58,352 bases of DNA, taken from NCBI RefSeq assembly GCF_014269395.1, contig NZ_JACOGK010000019.1:1-58352 (forward strand), read 5' to 3'. The stretch's first letter is position 1; the number at the start of each line of letters is the position of its first letter. Under the pieces are notes generated by a model. It searched no databases, was not told where the DNA came from, and saw only the letters and a list, made by a program, of their open reading frames with translations. Shown in pieces: positions 42,197-51,177 of this stretch. Source of the DNA: Megasphaera hominis (GTDB lineage: Bacteria; Bacillota; Negativicutes; Veillonellales; Megasphaeraceae). Position numbers and translations under genes: made by a program.

Positions 42197-43876
42197 ATGA
42201 AATGCAGGTGGAGTGCGGTTCTCTTGGCAGCCCTCTTTTGTACCAGTCCGGCCTGGGCGGCAGCCCCGGCAGGAACGCCGGCGGAAAGCGCTTCTGTAAC
42301 GGCAGCGGCGGCCCCGCTGGCAGCCAGCCAGACGGCGGCGCAAAACACGGTCCAGGCAGCAGCAGAAAACACGGCACAGACGGCAGCAGAGAAGGATCAG
42401 AACACGTACAGCTTAGCACTCGATACGTCTGATTATACTGTTGATACGATGCAATACAGGGGACAAAAGGTAGTTTTTCGCTCCTACGAAAATCGCGTAT
42501 ACGTAGCCCATCCTGTCGATGCAGCCTATGAATCTATGAATATCTACGTGCCGGAAGATTATTTTGACGGCAAGACCATTCATGGCTATACGGCGGCGAC
42601 TGCACCGATTTTCTTGCCGAACAGCGTCGGCGGCTATATGCCGGGGAAGGCCGGTACGCCTCTGGAAGAAGACCGCATGAGCGGTGGTCCCAACGCAATC
42701 CTGACGGCTCTGGCCTATGGCTATGTCGTGGCAGCACCGGGGGCCCGGGGCAGGACGAATGAAGCCGCCGATGGTACGTATACAGGCAAGGCTCCGGCTC
42801 TCCTCGTCGATATGAAAGCAGCTGTACGGTACTTGCGGTATAATAAAGGCCGCATTCCCGGTAATACAGATAAGATTATTTCGAACGGTACCAGTGCCGG
42901 CGGAGCCCTTTCGGCTCTTTTAGGGGCAACCGGGAACAGTCCCGATTATGAACCCTATCTGAAGGCATTGGGCGCAGCAGACGAACGGGATGACATTTTC
43001 GCTTCCAGCGATTATTGCCCCATTACGGACCTCGATCATGCAGACATGCCCTATGAATGGGTCTTTGGCGACGTGCATACGTACTATCAGCAGGCCATGC
43101 CGGCCGGTCTCATGAAAATGCTCGCCGGCGAGGGGGCTGCTGCGGCTCCGGACGGTACGGTCCAAAACCGCCCGGCCAATGCACCGGCAGAAAGTGCCAA
43201 AGCGCAGGAACTGACGAAAAAGCAAATCAAGGTGTCCGCGGTCTTAAAGAAAAAATTCCCTGCCTACCTGAACAGTCTTCATCTGCGGGCTGCCGATGGA
43301 ACGAAGCTGACTTTAGATAAGAAGGGGAACGGTCCCTTTAAAGAATATATAAAACAACTATATATGGATTCAGCACAGCATGCTATAGATGGTGGCAAAG
43401 ATCTCTCCCACGTCGGCTGGCTGACTATCGAAAACGGCAAGGTCACGGACATGGATCTGGCACAGTACGCCGTGCAGATTACGCGTCTCAAGGCAGCACC
43501 GGCTTTCGATGCCCTGGACCTTTCTACCGGTGAAAACAGTGAATTCGGCTCGGCGTCCATCAATGCCCGTCACTTTACGGCCGTAGGCAAGAAGTATAAT
43601 ACGGTTAAAAAGGCCAAGCTGGCGGATAAAAAAGTCATTGGCCTCTTGAATCCCCTGAACTATATTGGCCGTGAAGATGTTACCGTAGCTCCGCACTGGC
43701 GCATCCGTCACGGCAGTGCCGACAGGGATACGTCTCTGGCTGTGCCGGCTATTCTGGCACTGCGCCTGCAAAATGAAGGCTATGACGTGAACTTTGCCGT
43801 TCCCTGGGGTCAGGGACATGGCGGGGATTACGACCTGGATGAACTCTTTGCCTGGGCCGACTCGGTATGCCGCTAA
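42197..43876 (+). CDS. secreted tannase-type (subtype B) esterase
   Basis: A 559-residue alpha/beta-hydrolase that should split galloyl esters such as tannic acid or methyl gallate. A signal peptide (cleavage near residue 21-22, AWA-AA) and a low-complexity Ala/Thr/Gln linker (about 22-66) precede the catalytic domain. The nucleophile is Ser233 in NGTSAGGALSALLGATGN. The remaining triad, by comparison with what I recall of Lactobacillus plantarum TanLp1 (Ser163, Asp419, His451), is Asp509 in HGSADRDTS and His541 in GHGGDYD, keeping the 32-residue spacing. The lid/insert YCPITDLDHADMPYEW is also shared. AAGGAGG precedes the ATG. Export or a periplasmic site is expected. A related feruloyl/gallate esterase activity is the main alternative. 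Confidence 0.87.
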   Translation: MKCRWSAVLLAALFCTSPAWAAAPAGTPAESASVTAAAAPLAASQTAAQNTVQAAAENTAQTAAEKDQNTYSLALDTSDYTVDTMQYRGQKVVFRSYENRVYVAHPVDAAYESMNIYVPEDYFDGKTIHGYTAATAPIFLPNSVGGYMPGKAGTPLEEDRMSGGPNAILTALAYGYVVAAPGARGRTNEAADGTYTGKAPALLVDMKAAVRYLRYNKGRIPGNTDKIISNGTSAGGALSALLGATGNSPDYEPYLKALGAADERDDIFASSDYCPITDLDHADMPYEWVFGDVHTYYQQAMPAGLMKMLAGEGAAAAPDGTVQNRPANAPAESAKAQELTKKQIKVSAVLKKKFPAYLNSLHLRAADGTKLTLDKKGNGPFKEYIKQLYMDSAQHAIDGGKDLSHVGWLTIENGKVTDMDLAQYAVQITRLKAAPAFDALDLSTGENSEFGSASINARHFTAVGKKYNTVKKAKLADKKVIGLLNPLNYIGREDVTVAPHWRIRHGSADRDTSLAVPAILALRLQNEGYDVNFAVPWGQGHGGDYDLDELFAWADSVCR

Positions 43877-43977
43877 AAGAATCCGGTGAAGAAAACTTAA
43901 ACGGACAATTTATATCCGGATTACAAAAGCGCAAATCAAAAGAGAAAGTTATCTCAATTTAGCATTGAAAAATGAGA

Positions 43978-44027
43978 AGAAACCAATTTTTCCGTTGCCA
44001 AGGCAACAGAAGGATTGGTTTCTTTTT
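43978..44027 (+). terminator. tannase gene terminator
   Basis: AGAAACCAAT and ATTGGTTTCT pair around an inner hairpin GTTGCC-AA-GGCAAC, followed by TTTT. Confidence 0.85.
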
Positions 44028-44040
44028 GGTAGCATATAAG

Positions 44041-44113
44041 CATCAATGATATTTGATGAAAAGCACAACAGAAAGTGAAAATTTTCTTTTAATCTATTTT
44101 ATGTTGTTATAGT
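44041..44113 (+). promoter_or_regulatory. asr promoter with inverted-repeat regulator site
   Basis: CATCAATGATATTTGATG (44041-44058) is a perfect 6-6-6 inverted repeat. TATAGT (44108-44113) is a possible -10 without a good -35. The repeat centre would sit about 70 nt before the transcript start, a usual place for a Crp/Fnr-type activator. Confidence 0.5.
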
Positions 44114-44136
44114 ATCCAAAGAAAGAAGGTAGCAGA

Positions 44137-45159
44137 ATGGGGTATCAATTAAGTGGACAGGCATTGACCTCTGCCTTTAAGAAATGGTCTGCAGAGTACG
44201 ACATTTACGCACCCATGGTGTTTGAAGGAACAGGACGCTTTTCAGAAACCGACGTAATTCGCTATGGCAAGGTGACAGATCCTGCCCAGATCGTGTGGGA
44301 TGAACGTTCCGAATACTCCTTTAAGGATGTACTGACACCGGTCTGTCAGGTCCTCTTCTACTTCACGGAAAACGAAGTAAAAGAAGCTGATTTCCCGCCG
44401 AAGGGCGCCATTATTTTCCTGCGCAGCTGCGATCTGCACGCTGTCAAACGCCTGGACTTCATGTTCCTCGAAAACGGTCCGGAAGATTACTACTACAAAA
44501 CCCTGCGCGATCGCGTGAAGTTTGTTCTCATGGGCTGTGAACATCCCTTCGAAGACTGCTTCTGCGTTTCTATGGGTACCAACGTCAGCACCGATTACGA
44601 CGCTGCCGTGAACGCAAAAGATGGCGAATATTTCCTGGACTGTCCTGATGCAACGCTGGCTGCAGCCCTGCAGGAATTTGCTGAACGGACCTGCGACGTC
44701 GTGCCGGATCACGTAGAAGAAGACGACGTAGAAGTTACGATTCCGGATAACCTGACCAACGCCATTGCCAAGACCTCTATTTGGGATGAATACGACAAAC
44801 GCTGTATCAAATGCGGCCGCTGCACCTTGGCTTGCCCGACGTGCACGTGCTGGTCCATGCAGGATATCTTCTATACGGAAAACGGCAAAGCCGGTGAACG
44901 CCGCCGCGTACAGACGAGCTGCATGTTTGATGATTACACAACCGTTGCCGGTGGCGGCTGCTTCCGTCAGAAGGCTGGCGAACGCATGCGTTTCAAAGTA
45001 CTGCACAAGGTCATGGACTTCAATACCCGTGCAGGCTTCCAGATGTGCGTAGGCTGCGGCCGTTGTGACGCTATCTGCCCGGAATATATTTCTCTTACAA
45101 ACTGCATCAACACGAAGCTGCCCCAGGGCATGAAGGAGGTACTGGAAAATGGCCAATAA
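44137..45159 (+). CDS. asrA: anaerobic sulfite reductase subunit A
   Basis: A 340-residue ferredoxin-like electron-transfer subunit of the AsrABC complex, which reduces sulfite to sulfide. The N-terminal domain contains IIFLRSCDLHAVKRLDF and CEHPFEDCFCVSMG. The C-terminal part has two 4Fe-4S motifs, CIKCGRCTLACP (about 226-237) and CVGCGRCDAICP (about 306-317). GAAGGTAGCAG precedes the ATG. The stop overlaps the asrB start by 11 nt. It is cytoplasmic. Confidence 0.95.
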   Translation: MGYQLSGQALTSAFKKWSAEYDIYAPMVFEGTGRFSETDVIRYGKVTDPAQIVWDERSEYSFKDVLTPVCQVLFYFTENEVKEADFPPKGAIIFLRSCDLHAVKRLDFMFLENGPEDYYYKTLRDRVKFVLMGCEHPFEDCFCVSMGTNVSTDYDAAVNAKDGEYFLDCPDATLAAALQEFAERTCDVVPDHVEEDDVEVTIPDNLTNAIAKTSIWDEYDKRCIKCGRCTLACPTCTCWSMQDIFYTENGKAGERRRVQTSCMFDDYTTVAGGGCFRQKAGERMRFKVLHKVMDFNTRAGFQMCVGCGRCDAICPEYISLTNCINTKLPQGMKEVLENGQ

Positions 45160-45961
45160 AAATGAATATTTACCGTTTCGTTCCGAAATTCTCGAAGTAA
45201 TCAAACACGCTGAATTAGAATATACCTTCCGCATGTCCTACGATCGTGGCAAGGAACACCCTGTTAATCCGGGCCAGTTCTTTGAAATTTCCATTCCGAA
45301 GTATGGCGAAGCTCCGATTTCCGTCAGCGGTATTACAGACCATTCCCTGGATTTCACCATTCGCCGCGTCGGCTCCCTGACGGACGAAATCTTTGAAAAT
45401 TATGTAGGTGACCACTTCTTCATGCGTGGACCCTATGGCAATGGCTTTAACGTCAACATGTTCAAGGGCAAGGAAGTCATCCTCGTAGCCGGCGGCTCGG
45501 GCTTATCGCCTGTACACGGCGTCATCGACTACTTCGCCGACCATTTGGACGAAATCAAGAAACTGACGGTCATCGTCGGTTTTAAATCGCCGGACGACAT
45601 CCTCTTTAAGGAAGACCAGAAAGTCTGGCTGGAAAAAGGCATTCACCTGATTACGACGGTCGATCATGCGCCTGAAGGCTATGAAGGCCACGTCGGCATG
45701 GTAACGAAATATATTCCGGAACTCGAATTCGACAACATGGCCAAGGCCATTGCCGTCGTCGTAGGTCCGCCGCCGATGATCAAATTCTCCATCTTGGAAC
45801 TGAAAAAAATCGGCTTCAACGAAAACAACATTTGGCTTTCCGAATCGCGTAAAATGTGCTGCGGCCTCGGCAAATGCGGTCACTGCCGTATTGGCGACGT
45901 ATATATCTGCCAGGACGGCCCGGTCTTCAAATATACGCAGATTCAGACGATGATTGACTAG
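45149..45961 (+). CDS. asrB: anaerobic sulfite reductase subunit B
   Basis: A 270-residue FAD/NAD(P)H-binding subunit of the ferredoxin-NADP reductase family that feeds electrons from NADH to AsrA and AsrC. An FAD barrel (about 15-100) precedes the nucleotide-binding VAGGSGLSPVHG (about 113). A C-terminal 2Fe-2S motif CCGLGKCGHCRIGDVYIC follows, as in dihydroorotate dehydrogenase PyrK-like subunits. AAGGAGG lies before the start within asrA. Confidence 0.95.
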   Translation: MANKNEYLPFRSEILEVIKHAELEYTFRMSYDRGKEHPVNPGQFFEISIPKYGEAPISVSGITDHSLDFTIRRVGSLTDEIFENYVGDHFFMRGPYGNGFNVNMFKGKEVILVAGGSGLSPVHGVIDYFADHLDEIKKLTVIVGFKSPDDILFKEDQKVWLEKGIHLITTVDHAPEGYEGHVGMVTKYIPELEFDNMAKAIAVVVGPPPMIKFSILELKKIGFNENNIWLSESRKMCCGLGKCGHCRIGDVYICQDGPVFKYTQIQTMID

Positions 45962-45974
45962 GAGGATACACGCT

Positions 45975-46958
45975 ATGGCTATGATGGATATGAATTGTGG
46001 CAAGTTAAAGAAAAACGCGTTCCGCGTCACGAAAAAACGCGGTATTGCATCGGCTCGTGTACGTGTTCCCGGCGGCCTCCTGAATGCAAAGGTCCTGGGC
46101 CAGGTAAAAGATATTGCTGAACGCTTCGGCAATGGCGAAGTACATCTGACCATCCGTCAGGGCTTCGAAATATTCGGTATTCCTTATGAAAAAGTACAGG
46201 AAGTAAACGAAGCACTGCAGCCGATTATTGATGAACTCAATATCAACCAGTCCAAGAAGGGCATCGGCTACGAATCGTCCGGTACGCGTAATATCATGGC
46301 TTGTGTCGGCAACCATGTCTGCCCCTTCGGTAACTACAATACGACGGCACTGGCAAAACGCATTGAAAAAGCCATCTTCCCGAATGACCTGCACGTAAAG
46401 GTAGCTCTTACAGGCTGTCCGAACGACTGCTGTAAAGTCCGTATGCATGACTTTGGCATCATGGGTATGACGGAACCTCAGTTTGACCCGTCCCGCTGCG
46501 TCAGCTGTGGCGCCTGCGTCAAGAAATGCAAACAGCTTTCCGTAGAAGCCTTGCACATGGAAAAATTCCGTCCCGTACGGAACGTAGAAAAATGCATCGG
46601 CTGTGGCGTTTGTGTTCATGCCTGCCCGAACCGTGCCTGGACGCGCAGCAAAACGCAGTATTTCCGCCTGACACTCCTTGGCCGTTCCGGGAAGAAGAAC
46701 CCCCGTATGGGCGTCGATTTCATCAAATGGTGTGATGCCGACAGCATCGTCAAGATCGTTTCCAACGTCTACGACTATGCCAAGAAATACATCGATCCCG
46801 ATGCTCCGGGCGGTAAGGAACACATTGGCTACATCGTTGACCGTACGGGCGTCGATACATTCTTAGAATATATCATGAGAGACGTTCATTTGCCGGAAAA
46901 AGCAGAAGTGTACAAACCTCTCTACTGGAATGGTATTCGCTACTGGGGCCTGAAGTAA
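45975..46958 (+). CDS. asrC: anaerobic sulfite reductase subunit C (siroheme subunit)
   Basis: A 327-residue catalytic subunit. The siroheme/4Fe-4S ligands are in CVGNHVCPFGNYNTT (about 110) and GCPNDCCKVRMHDFG (about 150). A ferredoxin insert has CVSCGACVKKCK and CIGCGVCVHACP. The N-terminal RKRGIASARVRVPGG-like stretch and HLTIRQGFEIFGIP match nitrite/sulfite reductase half domains. The ATG at 45975 follows AGGAGGATACACGCT. It needs siroheme, for which the synthesis genes lie a few kb downstream. Confidence 0.95.
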   Translation: MAMMDMNCGKLKKNAFRVTKKRGIASARVRVPGGLLNAKVLGQVKDIAERFGNGEVHLTIRQGFEIFGIPYEKVQEVNEALQPIIDELNINQSKKGIGYESSGTRNIMACVGNHVCPFGNYNTTALAKRIEKAIFPNDLHVKVALTGCPNDCCKVRMHDFGIMGMTEPQFDPSRCVSCGACVKKCKQLSVEALHMEKFRPVRNVEKCIGCGVCVHACPNRAWTRSKTQYFRLTLLGRSGKKNPRMGVDFIKWCDADSIVKIVSNVYDYAKKYIDPDAPGGKEHIGYIVDRTGVDTFLEYIMRDVHLPEKAEVYKPLYWNGIRYWGLK

Positions 46959-46984
46959 GGGCAACAGCGTGAGAGGAGATACAC

Positions 46985-47758
46985 ATGTTTAACGAAGAAT
47001 ATAAAGCAACGGGCAATGGGGCAAAGGCCAAAGTAGCGATGCTCAAAAATAACCCCTTAGGTTATTTCCTGCTTTCCGCTCTGGCCGGTGCATACATCGG
47101 CTTTGGGATTCTCCTGGCGTTCACCGTCAAAGGATCCCTGGGCCCCCTGCCTGTTACACCGATCGCTATGGGTGCGTCCTTTGGCATCGCCTTGAGCCTG
47201 GTCATCATTGCCGGCGCCGAGCTGTTTACGGGCAATGCCTTTGTCCTCTTCAACGGCTGGCGGCAAAAGACCGTTTCCGCAGCTGACGTCATCCGCCTCT
47301 GGGTCGTCTGCTACCTGGGCAACTGGTTTGGCGCCATTGTCCTTTCCCTGATCTTCATTGCCGCCCTCGGTCCTGTCGGGGCTGTCGGCAAGGCCTTGAC
47401 CGGTGCAGCCGTGATGAAGACCGGCCTGCCGCCGCTCGCTCTCTTTGCCCGCGGTATCCTTTGTAACGTTCTCGTCTGCTTAGCCGTTTGGTGCGGCTTC
47501 CGGACCAAGAGCGATGCAGCTAAATTGATTATGGTCTTCTGGTGTCTCTATGCCTTCTTTACCTGCGGTTTTGAACATAGCATTGCCAACATGACCGTTC
47601 TCACCTTGGGCCTCTTGTCTCCTGTAGACGCTTCGATTACCCTCAGCGGTTACCTCTACAATCTCTTCTTTGTAACCTTGGGCAACATCGTCGGCGCCAT
47701 CGTCTTCCTGTCCATCCCCTATGGTTTGGGCGCTTTGGAAAAGAAAGCAAAAGAATAA
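46985..47758 (+). CDS. FNT family channel, probable hydrosulfide channel
   Basis: A 257-residue six-helix pore of the formate/nitrite transporter family. The pore His is in CGFEHSIANMT near residue 200 and the helix ILCNVLVCLAVW is conserved; a Lys in AVMKTGLP matches the FNT selectivity lysine region. Being the fourth gene after asrABC points to the hydrosulfide channel (HSC/FNT3) type, known next to asrABC in Clostridioides difficile. It would release HS- made by Asr or admit sulfite. Formate or nitrite transport is the alternative. GAGAGGAGATACAC precedes the ATG. Confidence 0.88.
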   Translation: MFNEEYKATGNGAKAKVAMLKNNPLGYFLLSALAGAYIGFGILLAFTVKGSLGPLPVTPIAMGASFGIALSLVIIAGAELFTGNAFVLFNGWRQKTVSAADVIRLWVVCYLGNWFGAIVLSLIFIAALGPVGAVGKALTGAAVMKTGLPPLALFARGILCNVLVCLAVWCGFRTKSDAAKLIMVFWCLYAFFTCGFEHSIANMTVLTLGLLSPVDASITLSGYLYNLFFVTLGNIVGAIVFLSIPYGLGALEKKAKE

Positions 47759-47764
47759 AAGCTG

Positions 47765-47784
47765 TATAGAGCGCGTGCTCTATA
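47765..47784 (+). terminator. small hairpin after the FNT gene
   Basis: TATAGAGC-GCGT-GCTCTATA is a perfect 8-bp hairpin with no T-tract, seven bases after the FNT stop. It may protect the 3' end of the asr transcript. Confidence 0.5.
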
Positions 47785-47786
47785 TG

Positions 47787-47839
47787 AAAAATCCCCCGCA
47801 TGGGCTGGCGTGATGTCGGCTCTGGCGGGGGATCTTTTT
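47787..47839. terminator. bidirectional terminator between asr and hem units
   Basis: AAAAATCCCCCGC and GCGGGGGATCTTTTT form a strong GC stem, with A and T runs, between the convergent FNT and Crp/Fnr genes. Confidence 0.88.
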
Positions 47840-47883
47840 GCTTATCGCATACAGGCCCTCCCTGGGGAACGTCTGTATATTCG

Positions 47884-48543
47884 TCAGAGGATGGTAAAGG
47901 TATCCTTGTCAAAATCGATAGTACCTTCTTCTTTCATGCGTGCCAGTTCCCGCGATACGGCTGTGCGGTCGGCACAGAGATAGTCGGCCAGCTCGGTCCG
48001 GCTTAAGGGCAGGGTAATGGTCTTGCTGCCCTGTTCCTCAGCCTGAAAAGAAAGGTATGTCAGAATCTTGCGGCGCAGGGTCTTCTTGGAGACCACTTCC
48101 AGCTTTTCCATGAGCAGCGCGTTTTTATCGGCCAGCATGCGCAGCATGTTTTCGATGAGCCTGTAATGGAAGGGGCAGGAATTTTTGCACGTCTGCAGCA
48201 CCTTGCGGAAGGGCAGGTAGAGGACGCGGCTTTCGCGTACTGCCTGGAAGGTAACGGACGACTTGAGGACTGTACCACAGGCAAAGGATTCGCCGAAGAG
48301 AGAACCCGGATGGAGTACAGAAAGAATCGTCTTATCGCCCCAGGAATCTTCGTGGACCATGTGGATACGGCCACTGAGAATGACGCCAATATATTTTACC
48401 TCTGCTTGTGCTAACAGGGGGAATTCTCCCTTATGTATTGTTTGAAAGCGGGCTCCCAGGCATTGCAGCATAGGACCCAGGTCCTGCTCGCGGATACCTG
48501 CAAAGAGATGCATAGAAGTCAAACTGGCGTAGTCAATACTCAT
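47884..48543 (-). CDS. Crp/Fnr family transcriptional regulator
   Basis: A 219-residue regulator. It has a cyclic-nucleotide-binding-fold domain (about 15-125), a dimerisation helix and a C-terminal winged helix with LSRTELADYLCADRTAVSRELARM (about 178-201). The N-terminal FNR cysteine cluster is absent, though four Cys are scattered (CLGAR, ACGTV, CKNSC). The cAMP-binding arginine motif is also not clear, so the effector is unknown. The ATG at 48543 follows AGGTGATTGT and lies 4 nt after the hemL stop, so it is the last gene of hemA-hemL. It faces the asr operon and is a good candidate to control it (inference). Confidence 0.88.
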   Translation of the reverse strand: MSIDYASLTSMHLFAGIREQDLGPMLQCLGARFQTIHKGEFPLLAQAEVKYIGVILSGRIHMVHEDSWGDKTILSVLHPGSLFGESFACGTVLKSSVTFQAVRESRVLYLPFRKVLQTCKNSCPFHYRLIENMLRMLADKNALLMEKLEVVSKKTLRRKILTYLSFQAEEQGSKTITLPLSRTELADYLCADRTAVSRELARMKEEGTIDFDKDTFTIL

Positions 48544-48547
48544 ACAA

Positions 48548-49849
48548 TCACCTGCTTTTTGCCACAGCAGCAAAGGCGTTCTTCGCTGCGGACAGCGTTA
48601 TTTCAATAGCCTGATCATCATGTTCGCCTGAGAGGAAACACGTTTCGAACTGAGACGGCGGCAGGTAGATGCCGGCTTCCAGCATGGCCTGGAAATACGT
48701 GGCAAAGGCTTCCTGATCGCAGGCATTGGCCATGGCAAAATCGCGGACCTCGCCGGGCGTGAAAAAGACGCTGAACATGGAGCCTGACTGGTGGATGCAG
48801 ACCGGTACGCCGGCTGCGGCCGCAGCCGTGCGCAGGCCGTCGCAGAGCTTTTTCGTCTGGGCTGTGACGCGGACCGTATAGTCCGGATCTTCCGTAATGA
48901 TGCGCAGCGTTTCCAGACCGGCCGTGACTGCCAGGGGATTACCGCTCAGTGTACCAGCCTGATAAATCGGGCCGGCCGGCGAGACGCAGTCCATGAGGTA
49001 CGCCTTGCCGCCGTAGGCAGCTGCGGGCAGGCCGCCACCGATGATTTTACCCAGGCAGGTCAGATCCGGCGTGATGCCATAGTATGCCTGGGCGCCGTGC
49101 AGGTCCGTACGGAAGCCGCACATGACTTCGTCAAAAATGAGAATGGCACCGTGGGCAGCCGTCTGGCTGCGCAGCGCTTCGAGAAAACCCGGTACAGGTG
49201 GTACGCAGCCCATGTTGCCGGCGACGGGTTCGACGATGACGGCAGCGATGTCGTTGCCGAACCCATCCATCAGGCGGTTAAAGGCTTTTGTATCGTTGTA
49301 GGGCAGGGTAATCGTATCTTCTGCCGTAGCCCTGGTGACGCCCGGACTGTCGGGCTGGCCGAAGGTGGCTGCACCGGAGCCGGCACTGACGAGGAGACTG
49401 TCGGCATGGCCGTGATAGCAGCCCTGGAATTTTATAATCTTATCGCGGCCTGTAAAGCCACGGGCGACGCGTAAGGCACTCATGGTGGCTTCTGTGCCGG
49501 AGTTGACCATGCGCAGCCGTTCGATAGACGGGTAGATTTCTTTGACCAGGTTGGCCAGCTCTGATTCGAGGAGCGTCGGTGCACCGTAACTGGTACCGCG
49601 TGTAGCAGCCTCTTGCAGGGCCTTGACTACCCGGGGATGCGCATGGCCGGCAATCATGGGACCCCACGAGCCGACGTAGTCGATATACGTATTGCCGTCA
49701 ATATCCGTGATGGTACAGCCTTTGGCTGAGGCGATAAAGGGCGGGTTGCAGTGCACGCGGCCGTATGAACGGACCGGGCTGTTGACGCCACCGGGCATGA
49801 GCGTTTGGGCTGCCGTAAAGGCCGCCTCTGATTTTGTATGTGCAAGCAT
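48548..49849 (-). CDS. hemL: glutamate-1-semialdehyde 2,1-aminomutase
   Basis: A 433-residue PLP enzyme making 5-aminolevulinate from glutamate-1-semialdehyde, step 2 of the C5 pathway. It shows [13 protein letters not shown] at the N-terminus, [26 protein letters not shown] and the PLP Lys in [17 protein letters not shown] (about 267). AAGGAGG precedes the ATG. It follows hemA by 32 nt. Confidence 0.96.
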   Translation of the reverse strand: MLAHTKSEAAFTAAQTLMPGGVNSPVRSYGRVHCNPPFIASAKGCTITDIDGNTYIDYVGSWGPMIAGHAHPRVVKALQEAATRGTSYGAPTLLESELANLVKEIYPSIERLRMVNSGTEATMSALRVARGFTGRDKIIKFQGCYHGHADSLLVSAGSGAATFGQPDSPGVTRATAEDTITLPYNDTKAFNRLMDGFGNDIAAVIVEPVAGNMGCVPPVPGFLEALRSQTAAHGAILIFDEVMCGFRTDLHGAQAYYGITPDLTCLGKIIGGGLPAAAYGGKAYLMDCVSPAGPIYQAGTLSGNPLAVTAGLETLRIITEDPDYTVRVTAQTKKLCDGLRTAAAAAGVPVCIHQSGSMFSVFFTPGEVRDFAMANACDQEAFATYFQAMLEAGIYLPPSQFETCFLSGEHDDQAIEITLSAAKNAFAAVAKSR

Positions 49850-49881
49850 AGGAAATTTCCTCCTTTACAGAATAGACATGA

Positions 49882-51138
49882 TCAAAGCTTGAACAGGTCG
49901 GAAAGAGACTGCAGTGTCTTTTTTTCTTTTTCCGTGTGGGCTGCTTCTACCGTTTGCATCATAGGATCGCGCAGCAGCTTGCGCACGAGCATGCGCGACA
50001 TGTTTTCAATAACCCTGTATTGTTCGTCCGTAAGGCCCGGCAGTTTATTGCGGGCCCGCCGCCATTCGCGCTGGCGCATGAGTTCAGCCTTTTTCGACAA
50101 GCGTAGCATGGCCGGCCGGACTGTGAGGTAGCGGAAACGCTCCGTCAGGGCTTCTGTATCTTCGTCGACAATGCGGGCGGCGACGGCTGCTTCCTGTTGG
50201 CGCGAGTATTCGTTGTTGCGGACGACCGTTGAGAGGTCGTCAATATTATACAACGTAATTCCCGGCAATTCGCCGGCGTCCGGCTCAATGTCCCGTGGTA
50301 CGGCAATATCGATGAGCAGTAAAGGCCTATGACATCGTAAGCAGCACAGCCGCCGTACCCGTTCTGTCGTCAGTACATAATGCGGTGCCCCTGTAGAGGT
50401 GATGATAATATCTACGTCCTCCGTCACCGCGTCGGCAGCCTGGTAATGGACGGCTTTGCCTTGCAGTGTCGCAGCCAGTGCCTGGGCCCGTTCGATATGG
50501 CGGTTGACGATGTACAGGCGTCCTGTACCCTTGCCGCGGAAATTACGGGCTGTCAGCTCGGCCATCTGCCCGGCCCCGTAAATCATGAGACCCCGGCCGG
50601 ACAAGTCGCCCAGAATCCGTTCGGCCAGCTGGACGGCTGCGTAGCTGACAGACACAGCGTTGTAGGCAATATGCGTATCTGTGCGTACGCGTTTGCCTGT
50701 GGCAATGGCCTGATGGAAGAGCAGGTTCAATACGGTGCCTGTGGCACCGCATTCGTGGGCTAAAATATAGGCCTGCTTGACTTGACTTAAGATCTGTCCT
50801 TCCCCTAAAATTTGAGAGTCCAGGCTGGCTGCAACGGTGAGTAAATGGTGGATACAGGCTGTGCCTTCGTAGACGTAAAAGTATTCCGGTTTTATGTCGG
50901 GCTGACAGGGCAGGAGGGAGAGGAAGAAGTCCTGCAGGACGTGGCTGTCTGTGTCGTCATCGCAGACGGCATATACTTCCGAGCGGTTGCACGTAGAAAG
51001 GACGACAGCTTCCTTTAATGCAGTATATTGATCCCATTGAGAGAGGGCTGAACGAATGCTATCCTGTGTGGCAGCAAACTGTTCCCGTATGGCTACAGGG
51101 ACGGTCTTGAAATTCAGGCCCCATACAAGTAATTGCAT
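49882..51138 (-). CDS. hemA: glutamyl-tRNA reductase
   Basis: A 418-residue NADPH enzyme that reduces Glu-tRNA to glutamate-1-semialdehyde and commits carbon to tetrapyrroles. The catalytic Cys is in LSTCNRSEVYA (Cys50). LGEGQILSQVK, the NADPH-binding IYGAGQMAELTARNF and a C-terminal dimerisation region are present. Length is normal. AAGGAG precedes the ATG at moderate distance. It starts the hemA-hemL-crp/fnr operon with its own promoter. Confidence 0.96.
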   Translation of the reverse strand: MQLLVWGLNFKTVPVAIREQFAATQDSIRSALSQWDQYTALKEAVVLSTCNRSEVYAVCDDDTDSHVLQDFFLSLLPCQPDIKPEYFYVYEGTACIHHLLTVAASLDSQILGEGQILSQVKQAYILAHECGATGTVLNLLFHQAIATGKRVRTDTHIAYNAVSVSYAAVQLAERILGDLSGRGLMIYGAGQMAELTARNFRGKGTGRLYIVNRHIERAQALAATLQGKAVHYQAADAVTEDVDIIITSTGAPHYVLTTERVRRLCCLRCHRPLLLIDIAVPRDIEPDAGELPGITLYNIDDLSTVVRNNEYSRQQEAAVAARIVDEDTEALTERFRYLTVRPAMLRLSKKAELMRQREWRRARNKLPGLTDEQYRVIENMSRMLVRKLLRDPMMQTVEAAHTEKEKKTLQSLSDLFKL

Positions 51139-51177
51139 GATGGCGTTAACTCCTTATATATAAATCACTACTAGTAT

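Noticed and set aside
44041..44058. Canonical FNR box
   Set aside because: The half-sites point outward with a 6-bp gap, unlike TTGAT-N4-ATCAA, so it is listed only as a Crp/Fnr-type candidate.
44242..45234. 330-codon frame antisense to asrA
   Set aside because: Shadow frame opposite a conserved iron-sulfur protein.
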